In this document: positions 44,217 through 52,431 of the stretch, piece by piece
Numbering within the stretch: position 1 is the stretch's first letter
How the letters are laid out: each line of letters begins with the position of its first letter
Origin: Bacteroidota bacterium
GTDB taxonomy: Bacteria; Bacteroidota; Bacteroidia; UBA8524
Direction of reading: 5' to 3'
DNA: 64,000 bases
Assembly: GCA_016124735.1 (NCBI GenBank)
Contig: WGMZ01000007.1
Span: 178,997-242,996 of the forward strand
Translations under genes and position numbers: made by a program
The notes under the pieces: model-generated
What the model was told of the DNA's origin: nothing
What the model saw: the letters and a program-made list of their open reading frames with translations, nothing else
Database searches by the model: none

Positions 44217-44235
44217 GCCATCGTCGATGGCTTTT
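44215..44235 (+). terminator. Possible terminator overlapping the YceI stop codon
   Basis: Stem aagccat (44215-44221) with atggctt (44227-44233), 5-nt loop, only four T residues. Confidence 0.5.
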
Positions 44236-44278
44236 GTCGCTTGGTCGATAGATCAGATAAGAGCCTGACTGGCGGATA

Positions 44279-44286
44279 TACTTTTG
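44279..44286 (+). promoter_or_regulatory. TAnnTTTG box upstream of the M16 peptidase gene
   Basis: TACTTTTG, 27 nt before ATG 44314. Confidence 0.6.
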
Positions 44287-44313
44287 CGAAGCATAATAGT
44301 TTTGACCTATATC

Positions 44314-47190
44314 ATGAATAAAAACAAACTGACCTTTTTAGGGCTTTTGCTTTTGAGTCTTGCCTGGTTACCTGCCTCAGCGCAGACCAAGTTGGTAGAA
44401 AAAGTGGAGGCTGCCCCGGGAGAAGCCAAAATTTCTTACGAGAAGTATGAATTGGCTAATGGATTAATCGTTTATGTGCACGAGGATCATTCTGATCCGA
44501 TGGTGCATGTGGAAGTGACCTACAAAGTAGGTTCTAATCGCGAACATATTGGAATCACCGGTTTTGCTCACTTTTTTGAGCATATGATGTTCCAGGGTTC
44601 GAAGCATATCGCCGACGAAGAACATATTAAAATTGTAGAAGGCTCCGGTGGACAAATGAATGGTACCACCAGCGAAGACCGCACCAATTACTACGAAACC
44701 CTGCCAAGCAATATGCTGGAAACGGCGCTTTGGCTTGAGTCAGATCGTATGGGATGGCTTTTACCCGCTGTAACTCAGAAAAAATTTGAGATTCAGCGTG
44801 ACGCGGTGAAGAACGAAAAAGAACAAAATATTGTTAACCAACCTTATGTCCTGCCATTTGTGGAGCTTTACCGCAAAGACTTTTATCCTAAAGGACACCC
44901 ATATAGCTGGCCAACCATTGGATACGTAGATGATTTGAACCGTGTAGGAGTTCAGGATTTGAAAAATTTCTTCATGCGCTGGTACGGACCGAACAATGCC
45001 ATCCTGGTAATTGCCGGTGATGTTAAGACAGCAGAAACAATGGCATTGGTTGAGAAGTATTTTGGTCCGATTCCAAAAGGAGAAGAAGTGCGTCCGATGC
45101 GTGTGGCTCCGATTGTCATGCACCAGGACAAGTTTACACAATATGCCGACAACGTATTTGTTCCTTTGGTAAACCTGACTTACCCATCCGTTCCAAACTA
45201 TCACCGCGACGAAGCATCTTTGGATATTTTAGCTTCACTTTTGGGTGGAGGTAGAAATTCAATTTTCTATCAACGTTTGGTGAAAAGCAAATTTGCATTG
45301 CAGGCCGGCGTAAGTAATCCGTGCAATGAATTGGCAGGCGAATTCCGTTTTCAGATTGCACCAAACCCACGAAACGTATACGATTTAACACCCGGGCAGG
45401 TTCAAACTCTTGTATTTGATAGCATCAAGGCCATTATCAATGATTATGATGTGATGACTCAGGTGAGTGATGAAGACCTGAACAGGGTGAAGGCAGACTT
45501 CGAATCGGGCTTTATCAATACCCTGGAAAGTGTTCAGGGAAAAGCCGTTACACTTTCCGGTTGGGAACGTATGGCCGGACCATCGTATAACCTACAGGAT
45601 GATATCGATCGTTATAATAAAGTCACCAAACAAGACTTAAAACGTGTTTTTGAGAAATACATTAAAAACCGCGGTGGACTTTGCTTTATCATCTTTGGAG
45701 CTCCGAATGCAGATGCTCGAACCAAATCTGTCAACCCATATCCGGGAGAAGTAGATCAGGAAGCGGAAGCACAATACAAAGGCCTGACCTATACAGAACC
45801 TGATTCAACATTCGATCGCAATATTCGTCCGACTCCACCTCCTGCAAGTCCGGCTAAAGTGCCTGATTACATGACTAAAAATATGGACAATGGTTTGAGA
45901 ATCATCCATACTCAAAACAATGAGATTCCGAAAGTAACCATGGTTTTCAATATTTCCGGCGGACAGCTTTTGGAATCCAGAAATCCGAAATTACTGGGAT
46001 TGGCCTCTTTTACTGCGGCCATGATGAACGAAGGCACACTGGAGCACAGCTCTGAAGAGATTGAAGCAGCACTTGAATCATTGGGCAGTAGCATCCGTTT
46101 TAATGCAGGAGGTTCAAGCACCAGCATCATCGTTTCATCTCTAACAAAGAACATCGATAAGACCCTTAAAATTTTAGAAGAAATGCTGTTCAAGCCTGCC
46201 TTTAAAGAAGACGACTTCGACAGACTGAAAGAGCAATGGGAAGAAAATCTAAGAAATGCGGATAAAAATCCGGGAGTGCTTGCCAGAAAGGGCTTTGATA
46301 TCCTGAATTACGGACAAAGCATCCTGGCGGCTTACGGCGATGGTTACGACAAAACCATTTCTAAAATAGGTTTAGACGACATCAAAGCATTCTATACCAG
46401 CTACTATTCTCCATCCTTGACCAATTTGACTATTGTAGCGAATACCAGTCTGGATGCGTTGATGCCAAAACTGAGCTTTTTAGAGAACTGGCAAAACAAA
46501 ACGGTGACCATGCCTGCAATGGCAGAGTTTCCTGCCAAAGAGAATACGGTGATTTACCTGATTCATAAGCCGGGCGCAACGCAAAGTCGGATTATGTTCG
46601 GAACGCGCACCATGCCTTATGACTACAATGGCGACTACTTCAAATTGTACTTAGCGAATTATTCACTGGGTGGTAGCTTTAATTCCCGGATCAATATTAA
46701 CCTTCGCGAAGAGAAAGGGTTTACTTACGGAGCAAATTCATACAATTCTGCGGGTAAATACGACGGTACCTGGCTGGTAAGTACTTCGGTGAAATACGAG
46801 AAGACCGATTCGGCAGTAATGGAAATCTACAAAGAGATTAAAAATTACTACGAGAATGGAATGACTCCGGAAGAGCTCAATAGCATGAAACATTCCATCA
46901 ACCAATCGGATGCATTGAAATATGAGACTTCATTTGAAAAAGCCGGATTCCTGGCAAATATTCTTCGCAATGATTTACCAAAAGATTTTGTGAGCCAGCA
47001 AACAGCATTGGTGAATTCTGTAACATTGACGGATTTGAATGCTGTAGTGAAAAAATACCTCAATCCTGATCAGATGATAATTGTGATCGTGGGTGATGAG
47101 CGGGATATTAAAGATGGATTGAAGAAACTTGGTATCGCAAAAGTGACCAGCGTAGATCCAAACAAAGTGAAAATTAAAACCATGGATTAA
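44314..47190 (+). CDS. Secreted M16 (insulinase-family) peptidase, two-module
   Basis: 958 residues from ATG 44314 (MNKNKLTFLGLLLLSLAWLPASAQ signal peptide); the frame is open 10 codons further upstream, across the -7 box. The N-terminal module has the inverted zinc motif HFFEH (His86, Glu89, His90), with the third ligand region in VKNEKEQNIV. The C-terminal module, from about residue 520, lacks the zinc motif (ISGGQLLESRNPKLLGLASF) as usual for the inactive half, and keeps the substrate-binding R-Y type region (FNSRININLREEKGFTYGAN). Likely degrades peptides in the periplasm. Confidence 0.93.
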   Translation: MNKNKLTFLGLLLLSLAWLPASAQTKLVEKVEAAPGEAKISYEKYELANGLIVYVHEDHSDPMVHVEVTYKVGSNREHIGITGFAHFFEHMMFQGSKHIADEEHIKIVEGSGGQMNGTTSEDRTNYYETLPSNMLETALWLESDRMGWLLPAVTQKKFEIQRDAVKNEKEQNIVNQPYVLPFVELYRKDFYPKGHPYSWPTIGYVDDLNRVGVQDLKNFFMRWYGPNNAILVIAGDVKTAETMALVEKYFGPIPKGEEVRPMRVAPIVMHQDKFTQYADNVFVPLVNLTYPSVPNYHRDEASLDILASLLGGGRNSIFYQRLVKSKFALQAGVSNPCNELAGEFRFQIAPNPRNVYDLTPGQVQTLVFDSIKAIINDYDVMTQVSDEDLNRVKADFESGFINTLESVQGKAVTLSGWERMAGPSYNLQDDIDRYNKVTKQDLKRVFEKYIKNRGGLCFIIFGAPNADARTKSVNPYPGEVDQEAEAQYKGLTYTEPDSTFDRNIRPTPPPASPAKVPDYMTKNMDNGLRIIHTQNNEIPKVTMVFNISGGQLLESRNPKLLGLASFTAAMMNEGTLEHSSEEIEAALESLGSSIRFNAGGSSTSIIVSSLTKNIDKTLKILEEMLFKPAFKEDDFDRLKEQWEENLRNADKNPGVLARKGFDILNYGQSILAAYGDGYDKTISKIGLDDIKAFYTSYYSPSLTNLTIVANTSLDALMPKLSFLENWQNKTVTMPAMAEFPAKENTVIYLIHKPGATQSRIMFGTRTMPYDYNGDYFKLYLANYSLGGSFNSRININLREEKGFTYGANSYNSAGKYDGTWLVSTSVKYEKTDSAVMEIYKEIKNYYENGMTPEELNSMKHSINQSDALKYETSFEKAGFLANILRNDLPKDFVSQQTALVNSVTLTDLNAVVKKYLNPDQMIIVIVGDERDIKDGLKKLGIAKVTSVDPNKVKIKTMD

Positions 47191-47208
47191 CCTCCCTGGT
47201 AACCCAAT

Positions 47209-47240
47209 AAAAAAGCCGCTCAAAATGAGCGGCTTTTTTT
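47209..47240 (+). terminator. Bidirectional terminator between the M16 and Usp genes
   Basis: Stem aagccgctc (47213-47221) with gagcggctt (47227-47235), 5-nt loop; a T run on the plus strand and six A residues on the other side, so it serves both convergent genes. Confidence 0.92.
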
Positions 47241-47269
47241 ATGCAACATTCTTAATTTCTTTCCATGCA

Positions 47270-48097
47270 TTAACGCATCATATGTCCCATCAATGAATTG
47301 GTTTTCGCGGAAATGGAATTAATAACCATTACTGGAATTTCCTTTGAATTGCTAATCAGTGTTTGTTCAAAAGACCCCCCGAGGTAGGTAGCGAAATTTT
47401 CATGATTATTCAGGAATGCGATCAAGTCTGCCTGCACATCATTTGCATAATTAATCAAGTTCTCGGCCAGGTGTTTTTTGGATACACTTGTAATTTCATA
47501 CTCAAACCCTCTCTCTTTCAGAATAGCCTCTGCCGCAGGGATATTTCGGGCAATCTTGTTTTTGAAGAACTCATCGCTTTCTTCAACATAAAGGATGTGA
47601 ATCTTCGATTGGAAATATTTACCCAAACTTGTTGCGAAATGTATGGTTTGTTTCACTTCCTGATCCATGGATAGTGGCATCACAATATTTTTAAATCCAT
47701 GCGCAGCCATCGGTTTGCGATGCACCACAATAAATGGAGTTTCCGAATTGGTAATTACCTTCAATGCACGGCTTCCGAATACTTTCTGCATTCCTTTGTC
47801 TCCATGTGTTCCCATGATGATAAAAGACGCGTCTTCTAATTTCGCAACGCGGCCAATTTCGTCAAAAATATTTCCCTTATCTACGATGCATTTTGTGCCG
47901 ATGTTCAGCGATTCCAGTTTAGAGGCAATTGCATTCAGACTGTTTTTTGCGGCCGCTGTCTCGCTGTCCTTTGCAACCACATGCAGCAAAGTGATATTGG
48001 CATTTAAAATTTTGGCGAGTTCTTGTGCATAAAGAACTGCGCTGTCGCCAACTGCAGTGAAATCAGTTGGCACGAGTAGTACTGGTGTATTGTCCAT
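47270..48097 (-). CDS. Tandem universal stress protein
   Basis: 275 residues of two Usp domains. Domain 1 starts VLLVPTDFTAVGDSAVLYAQELAKIL and keeps the GTHGDKGMQKVFGSRALKVI nucleotide motif; domain 2 (IVMPLSMDQEVKQTIHFATSLGKYF) is degenerate (LNNHENFATYLGGSFEQTLI). Similar in layout to the protein at 17165-18064 but clearly diverged. An 11-bp imperfect inverted repeat about 48 bases before the start codon (48145-48178) may be an operator or a leader hairpin. Confidence 0.9.
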   Translation of the reverse strand: MDNTPVLLVPTDFTAVGDSAVLYAQELAKILNANITLLHVVAKDSETAAAKNSLNAIASKLESLNIGTKCIVDKGNIFDEIGRVAKLEDASFIIMGTHGDKGMQKVFGSRALKVITNSETPFIVVHRKPMAAHGFKNIVMPLSMDQEVKQTIHFATSLGKYFQSKIHILYVEESDEFFKNKIARNIPAAEAILKERGFEYEITSVSKKHLAENLINYANDVQADLIAFLNNHENFATYLGGSFEQTLISNSKEIPVMVINSISAKTNSLMGHMMR

Positions 48098-48144
48098 AGG
48101 TTATTTGCGATAAATAGAATCATCTGCAATTTACTCATTTCAGC

Positions 48145-48178
48145 GATGTGCGAACCTATTCTATTCTGTTCGGACATC
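48145..48178. promoter_or_regulatory. Imperfect inverted repeat upstream of usp
   Basis: gatgtgcgaac (48145-48155) and gttcggacatc (48168-48178): 10 of 11 positions pair, with a 12-nt spacer made of ctatt-type repeats. Confidence 0.35.
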
Positions 48179-48288
48179 TGAAAGTAGTAAACTGAGAAAT
48201 GAAAGATAGTTTGATTTGGTTGAAATTCAAACGACGGGGCTTTGAAATGCCGAAAATGTTAAGTGAAGGGAGGATAAATTTACCAGGC

Positions 48289-48318
48289 AAAAAAAATCCC
48301 GGTGCTAGGACCGGGATT
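48289..48318 (-). terminator. Strong minus-strand terminator with no gene before it
   Basis: Perfect 9-bp stem aatcccggt (48295-48303) with accgggatt (48310-48318), 6-nt loop, then eight U on the minus strand (A run 48289-48296). The plus-strand side is followed by gggata, so it can only work leftward. No minus-strand gene lies to its right. Confidence 0.7.
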
Positions 48319-48595
48319 GGGATATAAACAAAAACATATGAAACAAATGCGACTTACTAATAAAGAACATAAACCCTGTTAAGCCGTATTCAACTGAAGA
48401 GAGCCACATTCTTTCTGATATGTTGCCTATGGATTGAAAAAAAATGAAAATATTTCACAATGGACTGAAAAAGAGATATATAAAATGTGTTTTGTTTATT
48501 TGGACATCATTTTCCAAGATACGTGTTATGCACATTCTGTGAATAATGACGGCGGGGTCATTCTTTGGTATCAGATTAAATTCGCAGTGTATCGC

Positions 48596-49246
48596 ATGAG
48601 TATGCCATCGAACACATTTACCAAATTACCAGCCTCCAAACGGGATAAGTTCATCCGTGTGGCCATGGAAGAATTTGCCTCGGCCGGGTACGAGAAAGCA
48701 TCCGTAACCCAAATGGTTAAAAAGCTAAAGATTGCCAAAGGTTCTGTTTATCAATATTTTGAAAATAAAAAGGAGCTCTATTTCTATTTATTGGATATTG
48801 CTCAACAAAACAGGCAGGAATATATGAAGCCAGTCCTTCGAAATCCGCCAGGCAATTTTTGGGAAACCTATACCAGGCTTTTTGAAGCCAGTCTTCGATT
48901 TGATTATGAAAACCCGGAGATGAGCACCTTGATTGCCAATGCAGCCCATGAAAAATATGCAGATGATTTGGGAAACCTGATGCTGAATCAAAAAAAGAAG
49001 AACCTGGATTTTATGCGAGGACTTTTGGAGAGAGAGCTGCTTTCAGGTGGCCTGCGTTATGATGTGGATATCGATGTGATGTCCATGGTTGCGAGCAATA
49101 TTACCAATGGAATCTGGGATTATCTGACTTTAAGGAACTTAAATACCGAGCGCGATAAAAAAGGACGTGCCATCATTCCGAAAGATCAGGTAACCCATAT
49201 ATTGGATGACATTTCTAAATTATTAAAGTCGGGATTAAAAGCATGA
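48596..49246 (+). CDS. TetR/AcrR-family transcriptional regulator
   Basis: 216 residues from ATG 48596 (MSMPSNTF); ATG 48602 is equally likely. The frame stays open to 48434, but that part has no coding character. N-terminal TetR helix-turn-helix: [52 protein letters not shown]. The C-terminal ligand domain (about 70-216) has no recognisable specificity. The gene overlaps parE as ATGA (49243-49246), so the regulator is translated together with a topoisomerase subunit. Confidence 0.9.
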   Translation: MSMPSNTFTKLPASKRDKFIRVAMEEFASAGYEKASVTQMVKKLKIAKGSVYQYFENKKELYFYLLDIAQQNRQEYMKPVLRNPPGNFWETYTRLFEASLRFDYENPEMSTLIANAAHEKYADDLGNLMLNQKKKNLDFMRGLLERELLSGGLRYDVDIDVMSMVASNITNGIWDYLTLRNLNTERDKKGRAIIPKDQVTHILDDISKLLKSGLKA

Positions 49247-51105
49247 CAGAGAATCAGGTAAGTTATACCGAAGACAGTATACGCTCGCTCGATTGGCGGG
49301 AACATATCCGTTTACGCCCGGGTATGTATATCGGAAAACTGGGAGACGGGTCCGCCATGGATGACGGCATCTATGTTCTTGTGAAAGAGATTGTCGACAA
49401 CTCCATTGATGAACATGTGATGGGGAATGGCAAGTTGATCGAGATCAAAATTTCAGAACACAAAGTCGTGGTGCGCGATTATGGACGGGGAATCCCACTG
49501 GGTAAGGTGATAGACTGCGTGTCGAAAATCAATACCGGAGGAAAATACGATTCCAAAGCCTTTCAGAAATCCGTAGGCTTGAATGGGGTAGGTACCAAAG
49601 CCGTCAATGCGCTCTCTCAACACTTTAAAGTGCAATCCTTTCGGGATGGAAAGACAAAATGTGCGGAGTTTGAACGCGGTGTGCTGTCCATTGATCATCC
49701 TGAGGAGGCGACCACCGAGAAAAATGGAACGATGATCACCTTTGTTCCGGACAATACCATCTTTAAAAACTACCATTTCATTCCGGAATACCTGGAAAAT
49801 CAGATTCGAAATTATTGCTACCTCAATGCCGGATTAACCATCAGTTTTAACGACACCAAGTTTCAGTCGAAAGATGGATTACTGGACCTTCTGCGCGATA
49901 AAGCCAACGAAGAAACCATTCGTTACCCCATTATCCATCTTAAAGGCGAGGACATCGAAGTGGCTTTGACCCACGATAATCAATACGGTGAAGAATATTA
50001 CTCTTTTGTCAACGGTCAAAACACCACCCAGGGCGGAACGCATCTGGCAGCCTTTAAAGAGGCGCTGGTGAAAACGGTGAGGGATTTCTACAAGAAGGAC
50101 TTTGAAGCTAGCGATATCCGTGCGTCCATTGTAGCAGCAGTGAGCGTAAGGGTGCAGGAGCCTGTATTTGAATCGCAAACCAAAACCAAGTTGGGTTCGC
50201 ATGCAGTATCCGAAGGAGGACCTTCCATGCGGAACTTTGTGGGTGATTTTTTGAAAAAAGCGCTGGATGATTATTTGCATAAAAATTCGGCAAGTGCTGA
50301 AGCTTTACTCAAGAGGATCATGCAGTCGGAACGTGAGCGCAAAGACATGGCAGGTATAAAGAAACTGGCCAATGAACGCGCAAAAAAGGCAAGCCTGCAC
50401 AACAAGAAACTCCGCGATTGCCGGATTCATCTCAATGATGAGAAAAACGATCGCAGAAAGGAAACGACCTTGTTTATCACGGAAGGAGACTCGGCTTCAG
50501 GATCTATTACCAAGTCGAGAGACGTGGAAACCCAGGCGGTATTTAGCTTGAGAGGTAAGCCATTGAATTGCTTTGGTCTGACCAAGAAAGTGGTATACGA
50601 AAACGAAGAGTTTAACCTGCTGCAACATGCCCTGGACATTGAAGAAGGGTTGGATAACCTGCGGTTTAGTCGCATTGTAATTGCTACCGATGCCGATGTG
50701 GATGGTATGCATATTCGCTTGTTGATCATGACTTTCTTTTTGCAGTTTTTTCCTGATTTGGTAAAAAACGGACACCTGTTCATTCTGGAAACCCCGCTTT
50801 TCCGGGTCCGGAATAAGCAGAAGACCATTTATTGCTACAGTGAAGAAGAAAAACAAGTAGCTATAAGAGAACTGGGCAATAAACCTGAGATTACCCGATT
50901 TAAAGGATTGGGAGAAATTTCGCCGGAAGAGTTTGGGATGTTTATTGGAGAAGACATGCGTCTTGATCCCATCATCCTCAGCAAAGACACCACCATCAAG
51001 AAATTACTGGAATACTTCATGGGTAAAAACACCATGGAAAGACAGAACTTTATCATTGACAACCTCCGGGTGGAAAAAGATGAGGTGAAAGAAGAAGTGG
51101 CTTGA
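49243..51105 (+). CDS. parE: DNA topoisomerase IV subunit B (ParE)
   Basis: 620 residues, type IIA topoisomerase B subunit. GHKL ATPase: [46 protein letters not shown]; transducer; Toprim with [22 protein letters not shown] and [14 protein letters not shown]; and a C-terminal [13 protein letters not shown] segment. Assigned to ParE rather than GyrB because of its place just before parC and its ending. Decatenates daughter chromosomes with ParC. Coupled to tetR upstream and to the cupin gene downstream (TGATG). Confidence 0.93.
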   Translation: MTENQVSYTEDSIRSLDWREHIRLRPGMYIGKLGDGSAMDDGIYVLVKEIVDNSIDEHVMGNGKLIEIKISEHKVVVRDYGRGIPLGKVIDCVSKINTGGKYDSKAFQKSVGLNGVGTKAVNALSQHFKVQSFRDGKTKCAEFERGVLSIDHPEEATTEKNGTMITFVPDNTIFKNYHFIPEYLENQIRNYCYLNAGLTISFNDTKFQSKDGLLDLLRDKANEETIRYPIIHLKGEDIEVALTHDNQYGEEYYSFVNGQNTTQGGTHLAAFKEALVKTVRDFYKKDFEASDIRASIVAAVSVRVQEPVFESQTKTKLGSHAVSEGGPSMRNFVGDFLKKALDDYLHKNSASAEALLKRIMQSERERKDMAGIKKLANERAKKASLHNKKLRDCRIHLNDEKNDRRKETTLFITEGDSASGSITKSRDVETQAVFSLRGKPLNCFGLTKKVVYENEEFNLLQHALDIEEGLDNLRFSRIVIATDADVDGMHIRLLIMTFFLQFFPDLVKNGHLFILETPLFRVRNKQKTIYCYSEEEKQVAIRELGNKPEITRFKGLGEISPEEFGMFIGEDMRLDPIILSKDTTIKKLLEYFMGKNTMERQNFIIDNLRVEKDEVKEEVA

Positions 51106-51509
51106 TGGGAGTGAAGATTGAACCCATAGCATTCAAAGGAGAGGATGAGCGTGGAGCGACAACGGAGCTGGATACACTCGACCGCAATGGCCCATATATT
51201 CTGGCTTACCGGAATAAAGGGTATTGGAGTGGCAACCACTACCACAAAGGCCTGTCGAAATTCAAGAATCCTGAAGTGGTTTTTCTACTTCAGGGAAAGG
51301 TTTTACTTGAGACAGGTGAGGTGGAGGATGGACGCATTTCATCTATTGATAATCAAGAGATTGAATCGCCAGCGAGAATTGAAATAAAACCCTATATCTG
51401 GCATAAGCTGACTTTTTTGGAAGATGCCTGTTTCTTCGAGCTGAACAGTTTTAAAGAAGGAGACAGGGATACTTTTCGGGTGGTGGAGCAAGGTAAAGGA
51501 TTAGATTGA
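51105..51509 (+). CDS. Cupin-like protein (WxcM/FdtA-type barrel)
   Basis: 134 residues from ATG 51105, which shares its A with the parE stop (TGATG). A single beta barrel with YILAYRNKGYWSGNHYHKGLSKFKNPEVVFLLQGKVLLETGEV, then RIEIKPYIWHKLTFLEDACFFEL. The GNHYHK and WHKLTF stretches are positioned like ligand or metal sites of WxcM/FdtA-like sugar cupins, but there is no sugar cluster nearby. Function unknown. Its location between parE and parC is unusual. Confidence 0.75.
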   Translation: MGVKIEPIAFKGEDERGATTELDTLDRNGPYILAYRNKGYWSGNHYHKGLSKFKNPEVVFLLQGKVLLETGEVEDGRISSIDNQEIESPARIEIKPYIWHKLTFLEDACFFELNSFKEGDRDTFRVVEQGKGLD

Positions 51510-51518
51510 GATTAAAAG

Positions 51519-52277
51519 TTACTGAGGAATGACATAGGATTGAAGAATCATGCGGTCTTTCAATGTGTCTCTTTGATAATATTCTCTTTGAATTAACCCG
51601 ATGCCTTTCGCGAACCAACAAACAGTATATTCTGCATCATGAGTTAGTTTCAGAGGCAATTCATACATATAACCTGTGCTGGTGGTGTCCTGCGAAAGCT
51701 CATATTTAAGTCTGGTCTGCACCGTTTTTAATACTTTGGTATAGCCGGGCTGAACACTGTCGCTGTAGATCAATATGTTCAACATGACGTCATTACCAGG
51801 ATATTCACCTGTACAGAGGAACGAAGGATAATAAGATCCGGATTTTAATTGCTGACACCACATTTTTTCCTGAATGATACCGATATGATAATTGCAAAAA
51901 TCATTTCGAATTCGTCGCTCATTCCAATATTTCTCATTTAAGCCAGCGGTAAAACTGCTGGGTAAAGTAAAATTCTGGTAGTCGGAGTTAAGCCGGTGTG
52001 CTTCATAGGTAATGAATATCCCATTTCCATGATCAAACATCGAATCCAAAAATTGAGGACCGCAGGTGACTTTTTCAATATCCTGATTGTCGTGCAGGTA
52101 AATCCATTCCGCACCCCATTTTAAGGGGAAATAGGACCCCGGATTGTAGAAACCGGAATCCGGAGCCAGGGAAGTGCTTTTAATTGGCTGCTGGTTGCCG
52201 GCGGGGTTTTCCTTGTTTTTATGGCAGGAGAGAAGAATCAAGCCAATCGACAAAGTAAAGAGTGTTTTACGGAGCAT
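51519..52277 (-). CDS. Lipoprotein of unknown function
   Basis: 252 residues from ATG 52277 (a GTG at 52280 is the alternative). Signal peptide LRKTLFTLSIGLILLSC with the lipobox Cys at residue 17. Mature part: PDSGFYNPGSYFPLKWGAEWIYLHDNQ, which resembles Bacteroidota surface lipoproteins, and five Cys residues including GEYPG-flanked FLCTG and WCQQL. I do not recognise the family. It is opposite in strand to parE and parC and sits between them, interrupting what is otherwise a parE-parC arrangement. Confidence 0.7.
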   Translation of the reverse strand: MLRKTLFTLSIGLILLSCHKNKENPAGNQQPIKSTSLAPDSGFYNPGSYFPLKWGAEWIYLHDNQDIEKVTCGPQFLDSMFDHGNGIFITYEAHRLNSDYQNFTLPSSFTAGLNEKYWNERRIRNDFCNYHIGIIQEKMWCQQLKSGSYYPSFLCTGEYPGNDVMLNILIYSDSVQPGYTKVLKTVQTRLKYELSQDTTSTGYMYELPLKLTHDAEYTVCWFAKGIGLIQREYYQRDTLKDRMILQSYVIPQ

Positions 52278-52392
52278 CACTTAAGGTTTATTCCTAGATT
52301 GCCATTCGTTGATGAAGGTTGCTTGATTGATCTGTGGAAAGCTTTGCACATAATGTGAATTTTATTTTCAAAAAGCCTTGCAAAAAGTAGCC

Positions 52393-52400
52393 TATTTTCG
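52393..52400 (+). promoter_or_regulatory. Variant -7 box upstream of parC
   Basis: TATTTTCG, 31 nt before ATG 52432; one mismatch from TAnnTTTG. Confidence 0.45.
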
Positions 52401-52431
52401 GACTTATCTCAGTAAGAGCAAAGCGTAAGGA

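Larger units (their letters stand above)
48098..48595. other. Gene-poor region of about 500 bases
   Basis: Between the divergent Usp and TetR genes. Contains an inverted repeat (48145-48178) and a leftward terminator-like hairpin (48289-48318) with no gene in front of it. Small ORFs of 14 (plus, 48339) and about 34 codons (minus) exist but have nothing to support them. Confidence 0.5.

Noticed and set aside
48339..48383. 14-codon plus-strand leader peptide after the hairpin
   Set aside because: No repeated regulatory codon, no known attenuated gene behind it, and the hairpin has its T run on the other strand.
48434..48595. 54-residue N-terminal extension of the TetR regulator
   Set aside because: TetR proteins begin just before the helix-turn-helix; the extension has no coding character and begins with TTG.
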